35,048 bases of DNA, from positions 5,781-40,828 of the forward strand of contig NZ_ANBH01000290.1 of NCBI RefSeq assembly GCF_000341185.1, read 5' to 3'. The notes under the pieces were generated by a model. That model worked only from the letters and a program-made list of their open reading frames with translations. It was not told the origin of the DNA and did not search any database. Source of the DNA: Nocardiopsis chromatogenes YIM 90109 (GTDB lineage: Bacteria; Actinomycetota; Actinomycetes; Streptosporangiales; Streptosporangiaceae). This document shows positions 1 through 7,777 of the stretch, in pieces. Position 1 is the stretch's first letter; the number at the start of each line of letters is the position of its first letter. The translations under genes were made by a program, and so were the position numbers.

Positions 1-586
1 TGCCGTCGGCGGCCTTGGCGGGATTCGGGTGCGGCCCCGCGTCAGCCAGCGTGTACCCGTAGGGAGGCCGCCCTCCCAGCCAGCGGCCTTCCAGTTGCGC
101 CTGTGCCGACATGGCCGCTTGGACGCGGATCTGGATGCGTGTTCGCTCGCCCTTACTCGTGCCCCCGAACACGCTCATGATCATGGTGTGGGCTTCGTTG
201 CGCGGGTCGATCGGTCCGCCGACCTCGGGCACCCACAGGGGAACGTCGAAGTGCTTGAACAGCGGGAAGGTCTCGTTGAACTGGCTGTCGTAGAAGACGC
301 GCTGCGGTTCTCCGACCACGACGGCGTCGAAGCCGCGCTCGGGGTTCTCGAGTTGCCTGAGCAGACGTGAGGCCTCGGGCCGTCGCCGCAGGGGCACGGA
401 GCGGGACTTGTCCACGTCGAAGAACTCGGTGGTGATCCGCCCCCGGCGTCCGATGAGGGCTTCGCTCCGGGTCCGTTGCCAGGCTCGTGAGGCTTGAGGG
501 TCTTGCAGGTCGTCCGTGGACACCCGGGCCCACAGGGCGAAGCGGAGTTCTTCATCCTCGGTCCTGCTCACCGGGCTGTTGCTCAT
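1..586 (-). CDS. Serine recombinase/integrase, N-terminal part (runs off the left edge)
   Basis: Reading right to left from an ATG at 586 gives 195 residues before the window ends; the C-terminal part lies outside. Residues 16-24 (FALWARVST) carry the resolvase/invertase signature with catalytic serine S23 after R21. Later come a conserved-type arginine block (GEPQRVFYD, 92-100), a GGTSKGERTR segment (141-150) like the long helix of the family, and EGRWLGGRPPYGY (166-178), which marks the junction to the Recombinase domain of large serine integrases. Such enzymes cut DNA through a 5'-phosphoserine and integrate or excise elements. It is the best candidate for the integrase of the surrounding element. 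Family assignment is firm; the full length and the att sites cannot be seen. Confidence 0.9.
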   Translation of the reverse strand, partial: MSNSPVSRTEDEELRFALWARVSTDDLQDPQASRAWQRTRSEALIGRRGRITTEFFDVDKSRSVPLRRRPEASRLLRQLENPERGFDAVVVGEPQRVFYDSQFNETFPLFKHFDVPLWVPEVGGPIDPRNEAHTMIMSVFGGTSKGERTRIQIRVQAAMSAQAQLEGRWLGGRPPYGYTLADAGPHPNPAKAADG

Positions 587-839
587 TCGCTGCGTTGCCT
601 CCTTCCGGCTGCTGCGCACGCTGCTCGGATGCGGCCTGCTGTGCGTACGCATCGCGAATGATCTGCAGGAGCGCTCGCGCGGCTGACGGGGTGAGCATTG
701 GAGGGGAGTCCGGAAGGACGGCGCGCACAGGAGGCGCCTCTCCCCCATCGCGTTCGGTATGGCCGCGAGGGTACCCCCCACCACCCCTCAGATTCTCGCG
801 TTTTAGCTGGTCAGAAGCCTGATCTCGCTCGTCGGACAC
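552..839 (-). CDS. Small hypothetical protein overlapping the recombinase start
   Basis: A 95-residue frame from a GTG at 839 whose stop lies 34 bases inside the recombinase gene. The start is chosen because GGAGGTGA sits 7 bases upstream of it; a TTG at 860 and an ATG at 698 are alternatives without a good ribosome site. The N-terminal half is polar. The C-terminal half has a helical stretch (PSAARALLQIIRDAYAQQAA) followed by a Gln/Glu-rich tail. The overlap suggests translational coupling with the recombinase, possibly as a helper or directionality protein, but no function can be assigned from sequence. Confidence 0.5.
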   Translation of the reverse strand: MSDERDQASDQLKRENLRGGGGYPRGHTERDGGEAPPVRAVLPDSPPMLTPSAARALLQIIRDAYAQQAASEQRAQQPEGGNAANEQQPGEQDRG

Positions 840-944
840 AGCACCCTCACCTCCGGGCAAGCACCCGGCCGGGCGGCACCAACGGCATGCCGCGGCAACC
901 CCGACCGCCCACGCGACGCCAGCTCGTCCCTACCACCCTCCGCT

Positions 945-1442
945 TCACGGTGCCTCCCACCGCACCCGCGCCGGCCCCAGGCGCCCCGGCTGCCGGGGCG
1001 GATGCCAGTCCCCGCGCGGCGGCAGCTCCGCCGCCCGCCGCCACCCCGCCGCGCGCAGCGAGGTGCCGGGCTCATCGGCGCGGGTGTAGGTGACCAAGCG
1101 CCGATACCCCAGCGCCTTTGCCGCCCGCCATACCGCGCCGAGCAGCCGGGAGCAAGCGTTCGGCGTGCCGTCGGAGACCAGGCGGGTGACCTCGAGCGTG
1201 CGCCCATCGTCGAGCCCGCGGGCCACCGGACGTCCCACGATCGCCACCGCTACCAGCACCCCGTCGGCATGCCAGAGCCCGAGGCTGAACTTGTGCCCGC
1301 GCGGCGGCCCCAGGTGTCGGTGCCAGACCTCGACGAACGCCTTGGCCTCTGCCAACGGGACCGGCACCAGCTCCAGGTCCTGATGCCGGCGCCGGTTGGC
1401 GAACACCGCGGCGGCCGGAAGGGCGAACCCGCCCCCGCTCAC
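945..1442 (-). CDS. XF1762-like protein (GNAT-fold, phage/element associated)
   Basis: 165 residues from a GTG at 1442. The body matches what I recall of the XF1762 family: HRHLGPPRGHKFSLGLWHAD near the middle, then GVLVAVAIVGRPVARGLDDG, an EVTRLVSDGTPNACSRLLGA segment and KALGYRRLVTYTRADEPGTS. These proteins resemble the GNAT acetyltransferase fold and are typical of phages and mobile elements; the substrate is unknown. Its GTG overlaps the TGA of the upstream PAPS-reductase-like gene (GTGA, 1439-1442), so the two are translationally coupled and probably act together. The C-terminus is Arg/Pro rich. Confidence 0.75.
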   Translation of the reverse strand: MSGGGFALPAAAVFANRRRHQDLELVPVPLAEAKAFVEVWHRHLGPPRGHKFSLGLWHADGVLVAVAIVGRPVARGLDDGRTLEVTRLVSDGTPNACSRLLGAVWRAAKALGYRRLVTYTRADEPGTSLRAAGWRRAAELPPRGDWHPPRQPGRLGPARVRWEAP

Positions 1443-2287
1443 CGCTCCTCCTCGTCTTCACCGGGGCAGGCCCACGGCGAGCACCCCCGCTCCGCCGGGT
1501 CCGCCTCCTCTCCCAGATCCACTTCGCCGAGCGGGATACGTGCCGGATGCAGGTAGAAGGTGCCGTCCAGCGGCATGCCGCGCGTTGCCGCGGCTGGGTG
1601 GCCGTGCCGGATCGCGGCATCGAAGTCGACCGCGTCGGCGAACGCCTCCGGCTCCTCAGCTCTCAGGAGGGCCCAGGAGGCGTTGGAGCGGTACGGGCAG
1701 CCGATGCACGCCGACTTCGGCGTGTCCCCGAGCCCGTGCACCGCCAGGTACGCGCGGCAGTCCTGCCGGGTCCACCCGATGTCCAGGAGCGGGAAGACGT
1801 TGCGCAGGTAGGCCACGTCCGCGTCCTTGGCGCGGTGGAACTCATCGGTGGAGATGCCGATGGCCTGCTCGGCATAGACGCCCCGCGGCACACGTGCCGG
1901 GTGCGGGTAGCCCAGCAGGCGCCGTGCTTCGCGCTTGAGCGGGCGGACCTTGTACTCGGAGGTGCACTGGCGCCGAGCCATGCCGCGGCTCCCGTCGGGC
2001 TTGGTGATGAACAGCGGCATGGAGGCGAAGCGGTGCCGCTCGTCCAGAGCATCGTGCCGGATGTTGCCGACGGACACTCTTCGGATCGTGATCCCGGCAG
2101 CGGCGGCAACGCCTTCGAGGCGCTCCAGGTGCCGGTAGACGGCGGCCGGCTCCCAGCCGGTGTCGGCGAACAGGGCGTAGTCGAACCTGGGGATCGCCCC
2201 TTGGGCGGAGAGCAGGAGAAGGGCGCTGGACTGCACCCCGGCTCCCAGGGAGAGCAGGCGCAGCTTCGGCGGAGCAGAACGTTTCAC
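1439..2287 (-). CDS. PAPS-reductase-like PP-loop protein
   Basis: 282 residues from a GTG at 2287 (no clear ribosome site). The N-terminus has the PP-loop SLGAGVQSS (13-21), used by this superfamily to bind ATP or an adenylated nucleotide. Cysteines C108 (RRQCTSEYK), C177 and the pair C194/C197 (CIGCPYRS) suggest a metal or Fe-S site, as in element-borne PAPS-reductase relatives. It is too divergent, and in the wrong neighbourhood, to be a sulfate-assimilation enzyme: there are no cys genes nearby. Relatives act on sulfur transfer to nucleic acids (DndC and tRNA-thiolation enzymes are superfamily members), so nucleic-acid modification is a plausible but unproven role. Coupled by GTGA to the next gene. 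Confidence 0.8.
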   Translation of the reverse strand: MKRSAPPKLRLLSLGAGVQSSALLLLSAQGAIPRFDYALFADTGWEPAAVYRHLERLEGVAAAAGITIRRVSVGNIRHDALDERHRFASMPLFITKPDGSRGMARRQCTSEYKVRPLKREARRLLGYPHPARVPRGVYAEQAIGISTDEFHRAKDADVAYLRNVFPLLDIGWTRQDCRAYLAVHGLGDTPKSACIGCPYRSNASWALLRAEEPEAFADAVDFDAAIRHGHPAAATRGMPLDGTFYLHPARIPLGEVDLGEEADPAERGCSPWACPGEDEEER

Positions 2288-2552
2288 GGCAACGGCGTCG
2301 GACCACAGCGAGCCTCACCAAGGACTCAGGCCCACCCGGCCCACCGCGCTCACCCACCCGGCGACGACGCGTTCGCGTACGCAGAGCGTGCGCATCCCTC
2401 TCGCCTCCACCTCTGCGTCCGGTGAGGCCCCGCATCCGCGCACGCCGGGCGAACGCGCCACATCAGCCCAGCTCACACTCGACATGAGTGCGTTATTGCT
2501 GCTCAAGAGGCCAGTGCTTCATGGGGCTCCCGACACCCCAGGGAGGCTCGCG
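2288..2552. other. Intergenic region between divergent genes
   Basis: 265 bases between the PP-loop gene (minus) and the HTH gene (plus). It must hold the promoters of both if they start here. I see no convincing -35/-10 pair, repeat or RNA; an upstream extension of the plus-strand frame runs through it but lacks a ribosome site. Confidence 0.4.
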
Positions 2553-3275
2553 ATGCCGACGACCCCGTTCTCCACCCTCCAGAACGCCCTCGCACTCCTC
2601 CTCGAAGGCACCGGCCCGCCCGGAAGCGAGCTGGCCGAACTGATCGGCATGCCGCCCCACGACCTGTCCGCCGCCGCGGCAACCCAGCAGCTCTTGAAGG
2701 CCGACCGCCCGACCGCCGACAAGGTGTGGCGCGGCATCGTCACCCGCGCCCGTGAGGGCGATCCGGCGTGGACGGTCATCGCCGTCGGGCTCGCACTGCC
2801 GGGCCTTGCCGCCGCCCGCCGGAGGCTCTGCCGTGACCTGCCGGAGGAAGCGGCCGACGTCGAGGCCGAGATGCTCACCGCGTTCCTGGCCGAGCTGAAG
2901 ACCATCCCTCCGGCAACGCAGGCCCTGTGCCCGAAGCTGATCTACGCCGCCCGCAAGGCCGGCCAGCGACACCGCGACCGCGTCCTGCGCAACCGGCATC
3001 GGACCACGGACTTCGAGGAGGAGAACGTCCTCGCTCCCCTGCCCTCATCGGACGGGCCGGTCACCCTGCTCGGCGCCCACGTCCGCAACGGCATCCTCAC
3101 TCACGCCGAAGCAGACCTCATCGCCCGCACCCGCCTGGAAAACACCTCCCTCACGCGCGCCGCTGACGACATGGGCCTGACCTACATCACAGCGCGCCGT
3201 TGCCGCCAGCGAGCCCAGGCCCGAATCGTCGAAGCTCTCCACGACGAGAAGGCACCAGAATCCATCGACGCCTGA
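2553..3275 (+). CDS. HTH regulator with sigma-70 region 4-like C-terminus
   Basis: 240 residues from ATG 2553, chosen because GGGAGG lies 7 bases upstream; the frame is open further upstream without a ribosome site. The protein is helical throughout. The C-terminus (LTHAEADLIARTRLENTSL, then AADDMGLTYITARRCRQRAQ) reads like a region-4-type helix-turn-helix: a first helix after an ILT..EADL start, then an MGLTYITARRCR recognition helix. A basic stretch (RKAGQRHRDRVLRNRHR) lies before an acidic linker. It is likely a sequence-specific regulator of this element. I cannot see an unmistakable sigma region 2, so calling it a true sigma factor would be too much. Confidence 0.6.
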   Translation: MPTTPFSTLQNALALLLEGTGPPGSELAELIGMPPHDLSAAAATQQLLKADRPTADKVWRGIVTRAREGDPAWTVIAVGLALPGLAAARRRLCRDLPEEAADVEAEMLTAFLAELKTIPPATQALCPKLIYAARKAGQRHRDRVLRNRHRTTDFEEENVLAPLPSSDGPVTLLGAHVRNGILTHAEADLIARTRLENTSLTRAADDMGLTYITARRCRQRAQARIVEALHDEKAPESIDA

Positions 3276-3299
3276 GCCTGGAGAGACGAAGCGACACAC

Positions 3300-3368
3300 T
3301 CAGGTGTAGGCGGCGTAGCAGCCCACCTGGCTGAATCCCCCGGTCCGCAGCGAACTCTCCGGGATCTC
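3300..3368 (-). pseudogene. C-terminal remnant of a DUF1963-like gene
   Basis: The minus strand here encodes a peptide ending GGFSQVGCYAAYT then stop. It lines up with the last residues of the complete DUF1963-like gene at 15427-16272, which ends EGDFSRVACYTASC. No start or body is present, so this is a leftover tail of a related gene. Confidence 0.5.
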
Positions 3369-3426
3369 GGAAGGACCCCCGCAATTCGCGTACCGAGATG
3401 ACCCGGTGCGCAGGATGTAACCCCGA

Positions 3427-3462
3427 TGGCGACCATCCGCTGGCTGCAATGGATGGTCGCCA
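3427..3462. terminator. Perfect 12-bp hairpin between convergent genes
   Basis: Arms 3427-3438 and 3451-3462 are perfectly complementary (TGGCGACCATCC and its reverse complement) with a 12-base loop. It sits between the 3' end of the HTH gene (plus) and the 3' end of the 3470-4639 gene (minus). It has no T-run, as is common for actinomycete terminators, and would act for both directions. Confidence 0.6.
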
Positions 3463-3469
3463 ACGAGCA

Positions 3470-4639
3470 TCAGGACTGGCCCAGTTTGGCGATCAGCTCG
3501 TTACACCAGACCAGAGCCGAACCCAGCGCCGACAGTACGCCTGCGGCCTTCCCGCTGGTGTCACCAGTCAGGAGGTCATGGGCGTTGCTCAGCCAGCGCT
3601 TCACGCCGCGCACCTGGCCCTGCGGATCCGCGGATGCACTCTCCAGGCGGTCAGTCTGTTCCAGCAGCTCTTCGCGCTCGGACGCGTCCAGGGACAGCTG
3701 CGGAGCCAGCTCTCGGATCTGCGCACACAGCTGCGCGAGGTCCGGAGTCGCGGAGATCTCGGTAGACGCCGACTGGCTGACCGTTCCCGAGGTTCGCGTC
3801 GCCAGCTGCACCCCGTTGCTGTCGCGAATGGTGATCTGGTCGCCCACGTGCGTGCCCCCCTGCGCCTTACTCTTTTCCCACATTGTGATGGAGCCGTTGA
3901 ACGCCTCCAAAACGGTGACTCCGACTGAGGTCGGCCGGGCGAAACAGACGGTGCCCTGATCGAGTTCGGTGGCAGTGATCAGGCCGCGGCGGGTCAGGTC
4001 GCTGCCAGCCGCGTCGGCTTCGTCTTCCGTGACCTTGACACCCGCCACCCAGCCCAATGCGGTGTTGACCAGGTCGGCGGGATCTACCCGTTCCCACCCT
4101 TCGGCGTCGGCGTGCCCAACGAGACCGAGCACCCGCTCGCCGACCACTACCCGTCGGCCGCGGCCAGAGCGCTGCGCACGCAGGACAACGGCGTACCGGC
4201 GTCCCCGCTCACTCAGTTCGGAGCCCACTTGCCCGCCGAAGTTCTTGGACGTGTCCGCGAGGAGGTGGTCGCGAGTGAGGGCCTGGGTCAGCTCCCTCAT
4301 GTTGGCCTGGGCCCACGTACACAACGGTTCGTCGAGCAGGTGCAGGTGCGCTTCTACGAACTGCATGGTGGGGTCGACGCCCCGCTCATCCGGCCCGCGT
4401 TCCTCTAGCTCCAGCAGCAGGAGCACGGTCGCCTCCACTGCGGCCAGGCGCAAGGTGGCCCCCTCAGGCACCTCGTCGAACCCCACCCCGCTGTACACGC
4501 CGAGGTACTCCGTCGTCAGCACTGCCTCCCCCAAGGAGCCCTCGATCGGCACCTGAACCGGGTTCCGAGCGAATTCCTTCTCGATCGCCCGGCTCATCTG
4601 CCGGATCCCCCGTTTGTTGATTTTAAACCCTTTGGCCAT
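3470..4639 (-). CDS. Hypothetical protein, 389 aa, with IxIxDSxGVQ-type linker
   Basis: Starts at ATG 4639 with AGGAG five bases upstream. The basic N-terminus (FKINKRGIRQMSRAIEKEFA, 5-24) recalls a conserved start of many actinomycete hypothetical proteins. The middle is acidic and helical with no motif I can name. At 268-290 a beta-type repeat segment (QITIRDSNGVQLATRTSGTV) resembles the Gln/Gly/Thr linkers that join domains in some actinobacterial signalling or defence proteins. It is followed by a Leu-rich helical C-terminal domain (about 300-389). There is no signal peptide or clear membrane helix. It stands alone between two non-coding stretches. Function unknown; a role in stress or defence signalling is speculation. 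Confidence 0.75.
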   Translation of the reverse strand: MAKGFKINKRGIRQMSRAIEKEFARNPVQVPIEGSLGEAVLTTEYLGVYSGVGFDEVPEGATLRLAAVEATVLLLLELEERGPDERGVDPTMQFVEAHLHLLDEPLCTWAQANMRELTQALTRDHLLADTSKNFGGQVGSELSERGRRYAVVLRAQRSGRGRRVVVGERVLGLVGHADAEGWERVDPADLVNTALGWVAGVKVTEDEADAAGSDLTRRGLITATELDQGTVCFARPTSVGVTVLEAFNGSITMWEKSKAQGGTHVGDQITIRDSNGVQLATRTSGTVSQSASTEISATPDLAQLCAQIRELAPQLSLDASEREELLEQTDRLESASADPQGQVRGVKRWLSNAHDLLTGDTSGKAAGVLSALGSALVWCNELIAKLGQS

Positions 4640-4657
4640 TTTTCTCCTGATTTGCCA

Positions 4658-4682
4658 TGCTTCGCACCCCCACGGCGAAGCA
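4658..4682 (-). promoter_or_regulatory. Inverted repeat just upstream of the 389-aa gene
   Basis: An 8-bp perfect inverted repeat (TGCTTCGC / GCGAAGCA, arms 4658-4665 and 4675-4682) lies 19 bases before the start codon. A second one follows (CACTAG at 4684-4689 and CTAGTG at 4701-4706). Together they look like operator or 5'-leader elements of the minus-strand gene; a TAGTAT -10-like box is nearby. Regulatory role inferred only from position. Confidence 0.3.
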
Positions 4683-4706
4683 CCACTAGGGATACTACAT
4701 CTAGTG

Positions 4707-5608
4707 AAGACATGTCGGTCATGCGCAACCGCTAGACACTAAGGGGGTAGGTTGATCCTCTGATTCCCTCGAGAGAATCTTGATGTCGAGGAGAACAAGC
4801 AGGGGGGACACCACCTATAAAGGCCCTGACCCTCGAAGGTACCCAAAGACTGGCACTCCCTGTTTTTCCTGACGAAGGAGTGCCCATACCCGAAAACACC
4901 GACGCCGCGGTGCATCTTTTCGCGCTCATGCTGTCCTACCCCGACCTGCTGTTCACCTCATCGAGGAGCCCATACCTCTCGCCGCCAACGCTATGAGCAG
5001 GCGCGGAACCATCACACCAGTGTGCACAAGGAAGGGGTGCTGCTGGTGGCCCCGGTGGTGCCACTGCCCCCGCGAGGCCCCTCACCCAGGGCGACATCGC
5101 CCAGGAGCCGCGCCTTCTGAAAACCGCTGCCGAGGCCGACCTCGCGCAGCCGGAACGCCTGGCCGACTGGCCGGTGATGCCGTGCAGCACGCGGGCCGAC
5201 GAACAGGCAGTGCTGGTCAAGACCTTGGCGGAGGCGCCGTTGGCGGCCAGGCGACCCGGATCATGCGCGCCGCCGCCAGGAGCGGCAGACCCGTATAAGG
5301 CGACCGGGCGCCAGGCGAGGCAAGCGCCCGGACCCGCCCTCGGGCAAGACGCCAGCAGAAGGTATCCAGCATGTCAGCTGGTCCTCTTCGCGCCCGCCGT
5401 CAGGCGCTCCGGCGCTCGCTGCTCGGCCTCGTTCAGGGCGTGTCCCATACGGTGCCACAATCCACCCGCTTCCTCGAACCGCCCCACCCCACTTATCTCG
5501 ACCGGGGCGCACACAGTAGGCGCAGAAGCAGCCCCGCTCGCCTGAGCGGATCCTCCTCCCCCGTTCTGCATTGGAGGTGAGGGCTCCTACGGGTGCCCCA
5601 CTCCCCAG
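4707..5608. other. Gene-poor region upstream of the conjugation operon, possible gene debris
   Basis: About 900 bases with no convincing gene. Short coding-like stretches occur in different plus-strand frames: one near 4879-4996 (starts VPIPENTDAAVHLFAL), one near 4950-5060, and one near 5080-5260 (contains LTQGDIAQEPRLLKTAAEAD and ADEQAVLVKTLAEAPLAA). They could be pieces of one gene broken by frameshifts, but I do not recognise a family. The first part (4640-4960) is clearly lower in GC. The region may also hold the operon promoter or an oriT; no definite signal is seen. Confidence 0.3.
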
Positions 5609-5674
5609 GGCGGGGAAGCAGCGAGCCTCCGGAGAACCCACCGTGCACAGGAAGGAGTAGTCGGCTTCCCCGCC
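5609..5674 (+). promoter_or_regulatory. Inverted repeat in the leader of the T4SS operon
   Basis: An 11-bp perfect inverted repeat (GGCGGGGAAGC at 5609-5619, GCTTCCCCGCC at 5664-5674) encloses 44 bases and ends 34 bases before the pilin ATG. The loop contains GGAAGGAG followed by TAG. It could form a structured mRNA leader that controls the operon, or be a DNA binding site. No known riboswitch is recognised. Confidence 0.35.
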
Positions 5675-5708
5675 TCCCCTGCTGGCCCCGCACCAGTGAG
5701 GAGAGCCA

Positions 5709-6059
5709 ATGCCGACCACGCCGGGCGCCAGAGCCGTCTTCGTCCTGCTCCTCGCCGTCGTCGTGTTCATGCTGATCGCCGCCGCCCCCGCTCTGGCCGG
5801 GACCGGTGACACTGACCCCGGGGTCAGCGACCTCAACGAGGTCATCACCAACATCCGGAACTGGCTCGTCGGGCTGCTCGTCGCGCTGGCGACGCTGTTC
5901 CTGACCATCGGCGGACTGCGCTACCTCCTGGCCGGCGGCGATCCCGGGGAGGTGTCCAAGGCCAAGGACACTCTGAAGTTCGCCGCCTTGGGCTACGGGG
6001 TCGCGATTCTGGCCCCGCTCCTGGTGGAGATCCTGCGCGGCTTCCTGGGGCTGTCATGA
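5709..6059 (+). CDS. T4SS pilin-like protein (VirB2/TrbC type)
   Basis: 116 residues with GAGGAG six bases upstream. A signal peptide or first hydrophobic helix (VFVLLLAVVVFMLIAAAPALA, about 10-30) ends in an AxA-type cleavage site. Two further hydrophobic helices follow (about 51-73 and 93-113), joined by a short loop with a LLAGGDPGEVSKAKDTLKFA segment. This matches the small two-helix pilins that open actinobacterial type IV secretion operons. It overlaps the next gene by ATGA and is the first gene of the operon. The role as channel or pilus subunit is inferred from topology and neighbours. Confidence 0.8.
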   Translation: MPTTPGARAVFVLLLAVVVFMLIAAAPALAGTGDTDPGVSDLNEVITNIRNWLVGLLVALATLFLTIGGLRYLLAGGDPGEVSKAKDTLKFAALGYGVAILAPLLVEILRGFLGLS

Positions 6060-7777
6060 CCGGGCGGCGGTCGGTTCTCGTGCTGCTGGTGCTGACGGTC
6101 GCTGTCGCGTTTTCGGTCATGCCGAGCCAGGGGACCTATTCGGCCGCCGTGGTTGTGGCCGCTGAGGTGCCCGAGCCCTCTCCCGGTGCCCCGCCCGAGC
6201 CTCCGCCTGAGCAGCAGGAGCCCGAGCCCAGCCCGGAGCCCTCTCCCGAACCGGGGCCCGAACCCTCACCGCCCGTGGAAGACCCCGACGCCCCTGCCGA
6301 AGAGCCCTGTGGCCCCTTCGACTACGGGTGCATGGCCGAGGAGGCCTTCTACGGCTGGGTCCTCTCGCTGGTCACCAGCCTCATCGGGATGAAGTTGGTG
6401 GACACGGCTGTCGGCATGCTCTCCACCCCCATCCCGGCCGGCGGGATCGAGGAGGGCTGGCAGGTCTCGCTGGCGGTCACCAACACCGCCTACGTGCTGG
6501 TGGTGACCATCGCCGGGGTCCTGGTCATGACCAATCCGACCGTCCAGGCCTCCGCCTCCCTCAAGGAGGTGCTGCCGCGGCTGGTGCTGGGCTTCGTCGG
6601 CGCGAACGCCTCGTGGTTCCTGTGCCGGATGATGGCCGAGTTCACCAACGCCGTGGTGGCCGCCCTCCTCGGGGATGCGGCGAGCCCGGAAGGAGTGGCC
6701 AACGCCTTCGCCCGGCTGGTGACCGACCCGGCCTCCGAGCTGCTCGTGGTGGTCCTGCTCTTCCTGGTCGCCGGGGCGCTCCAGTTGTTCTTCCTGCTGG
6801 CAGCGCTGATCCGCGTCATGCTGTGGATGCTGCTGTGCGCGGTGGCGCCGATCGCGCTGGCCTTCCATGCGCTTCCGCAGACCGAGGCCATGGCGCGGCT
6901 GTGGTGGCGGGCCGTGGCGGCGGTGCTGGTCATCCCCGTCGCCCAGGCGTTGGTTCTGCGCATCGCGGTGGCGGTGTTCCTGTCCCGGGAGCAGATGCTC
7001 GGCGCGGTCGACTTCAGGGAGGCCGCGGGGTCCGTGGTCGACGTCTTCTTGTTGATCTCGTGCCTGTACGTGTTGGTGCGCATCCCGTTCTGGGCGTTCA
7101 AGCGGGTGTTCAACTACCAGGCCAGCCCGGTGGTGCGGGTGGCGAGGTTCGCGGTGAGCATGCTGGTCTTGCGCAGCATCGGAAAGGCGGTCGCCGCGGG
7201 CAGGGCCGCGAAGACGGCGAAGACCGCGGCTCCGCAGGCGGCTCGGCACTCCACCGCGGCCGCGGCCGCCTCCCAGCAGAAACCGGCCACCGGCAAGCCG
7301 CGCTGGCACCAGCCCGAGCTCCCCCTCGACCTGCGCAAGCCGAAACCCGCGCAGTCGCCGCTGCCCAGGATCGACAGCGACATCGGCGCAGACCAGCAGC
7401 GCCGAAGCGGCAAACGCAGCCGCTGGTACCAGTCCCCTCTCCCCGATGACGGCCAGCAGACCGCGCGCAGAAGGTGGCGTCAGGATCCGGTCCCCGGGAT
7501 GCCGCGAGCGCGGTGGCGCCAAGGCCCGATACCGGGCATGGCCCGCCCACGGCGCTCCAAGCAGGAGCCGCTGTTCGAGACCACTGCCGAGATGCGGCGT
7601 CCGCCCCGTCGGCCACCGCCTGCAGGGCCGTCCAGCTCGTCGTCGCAGACGTCTTCGCAGGCGCCTCCCCCGCCACGCGAGCCGCCCAAGCGCTACAGCC
7701 GCGACCCCCGCAAGCGTCCCGTCCGGTCCAGGCCGCGCCGGGGGCGCTCCCGCAGGCCGAGGAGGGAGGAGGAGTAG
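6056..7777 (+). CDS. VirB6/TrbL-like polytopic membrane protein
   Basis: 573 residues. A signal peptide (1 to about 36) is followed by a Pro/Glu-rich extracytoplasmic stretch (about 38-85), then CGPFDYGC (85-92). About seven hydrophobic helices lie between 100 and 380, in the layout of VirB6/TrbL inner-membrane channel proteins. The cytoplasmic tail is basic and Pro-rich and carries four copies of an RWxQxxxP-type motif (near 416, 457, 474 and 486). It ends in an Arg/Pro run. The start overlaps the pilin stop (ATGA), and its TAG abuts the next ATG. It is the expected membrane pore partner of the downstream VirB4 and VirD4 ATPases. Confidence 0.8.
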   Translation: MTGRRSVLVLLVLTVAVAFSVMPSQGTYSAAVVVAAEVPEPSPGAPPEPPPEQQEPEPSPEPSPEPGPEPSPPVEDPDAPAEEPCGPFDYGCMAEEAFYGWVLSLVTSLIGMKLVDTAVGMLSTPIPAGGIEEGWQVSLAVTNTAYVLVVTIAGVLVMTNPTVQASASLKEVLPRLVLGFVGANASWFLCRMMAEFTNAVVAALLGDAASPEGVANAFARLVTDPASELLVVVLLFLVAGALQLFFLLAALIRVMLWMLLCAVAPIALAFHALPQTEAMARLWWRAVAAVLVIPVAQALVLRIAVAVFLSREQMLGAVDFREAAGSVVDVFLLISCLYVLVRIPFWAFKRVFNYQASPVVRVARFAVSMLVLRSIGKAVAAGRAAKTAKTAAPQAARHSTAAAAASQQKPATGKPRWHQPELPLDLRKPKPAQSPLPRIDSDIGADQQRRSGKRSRWYQSPLPDDGQQTARRRWRQDPVPGMPRARWRQGPIPGMARPRRSKQEPLFETTAEMRRPPRRPPPAGPSSSSSQTSSQAPPPPREPPKRYSRDPRKRPVRSRPRRGRSRRPRREEE

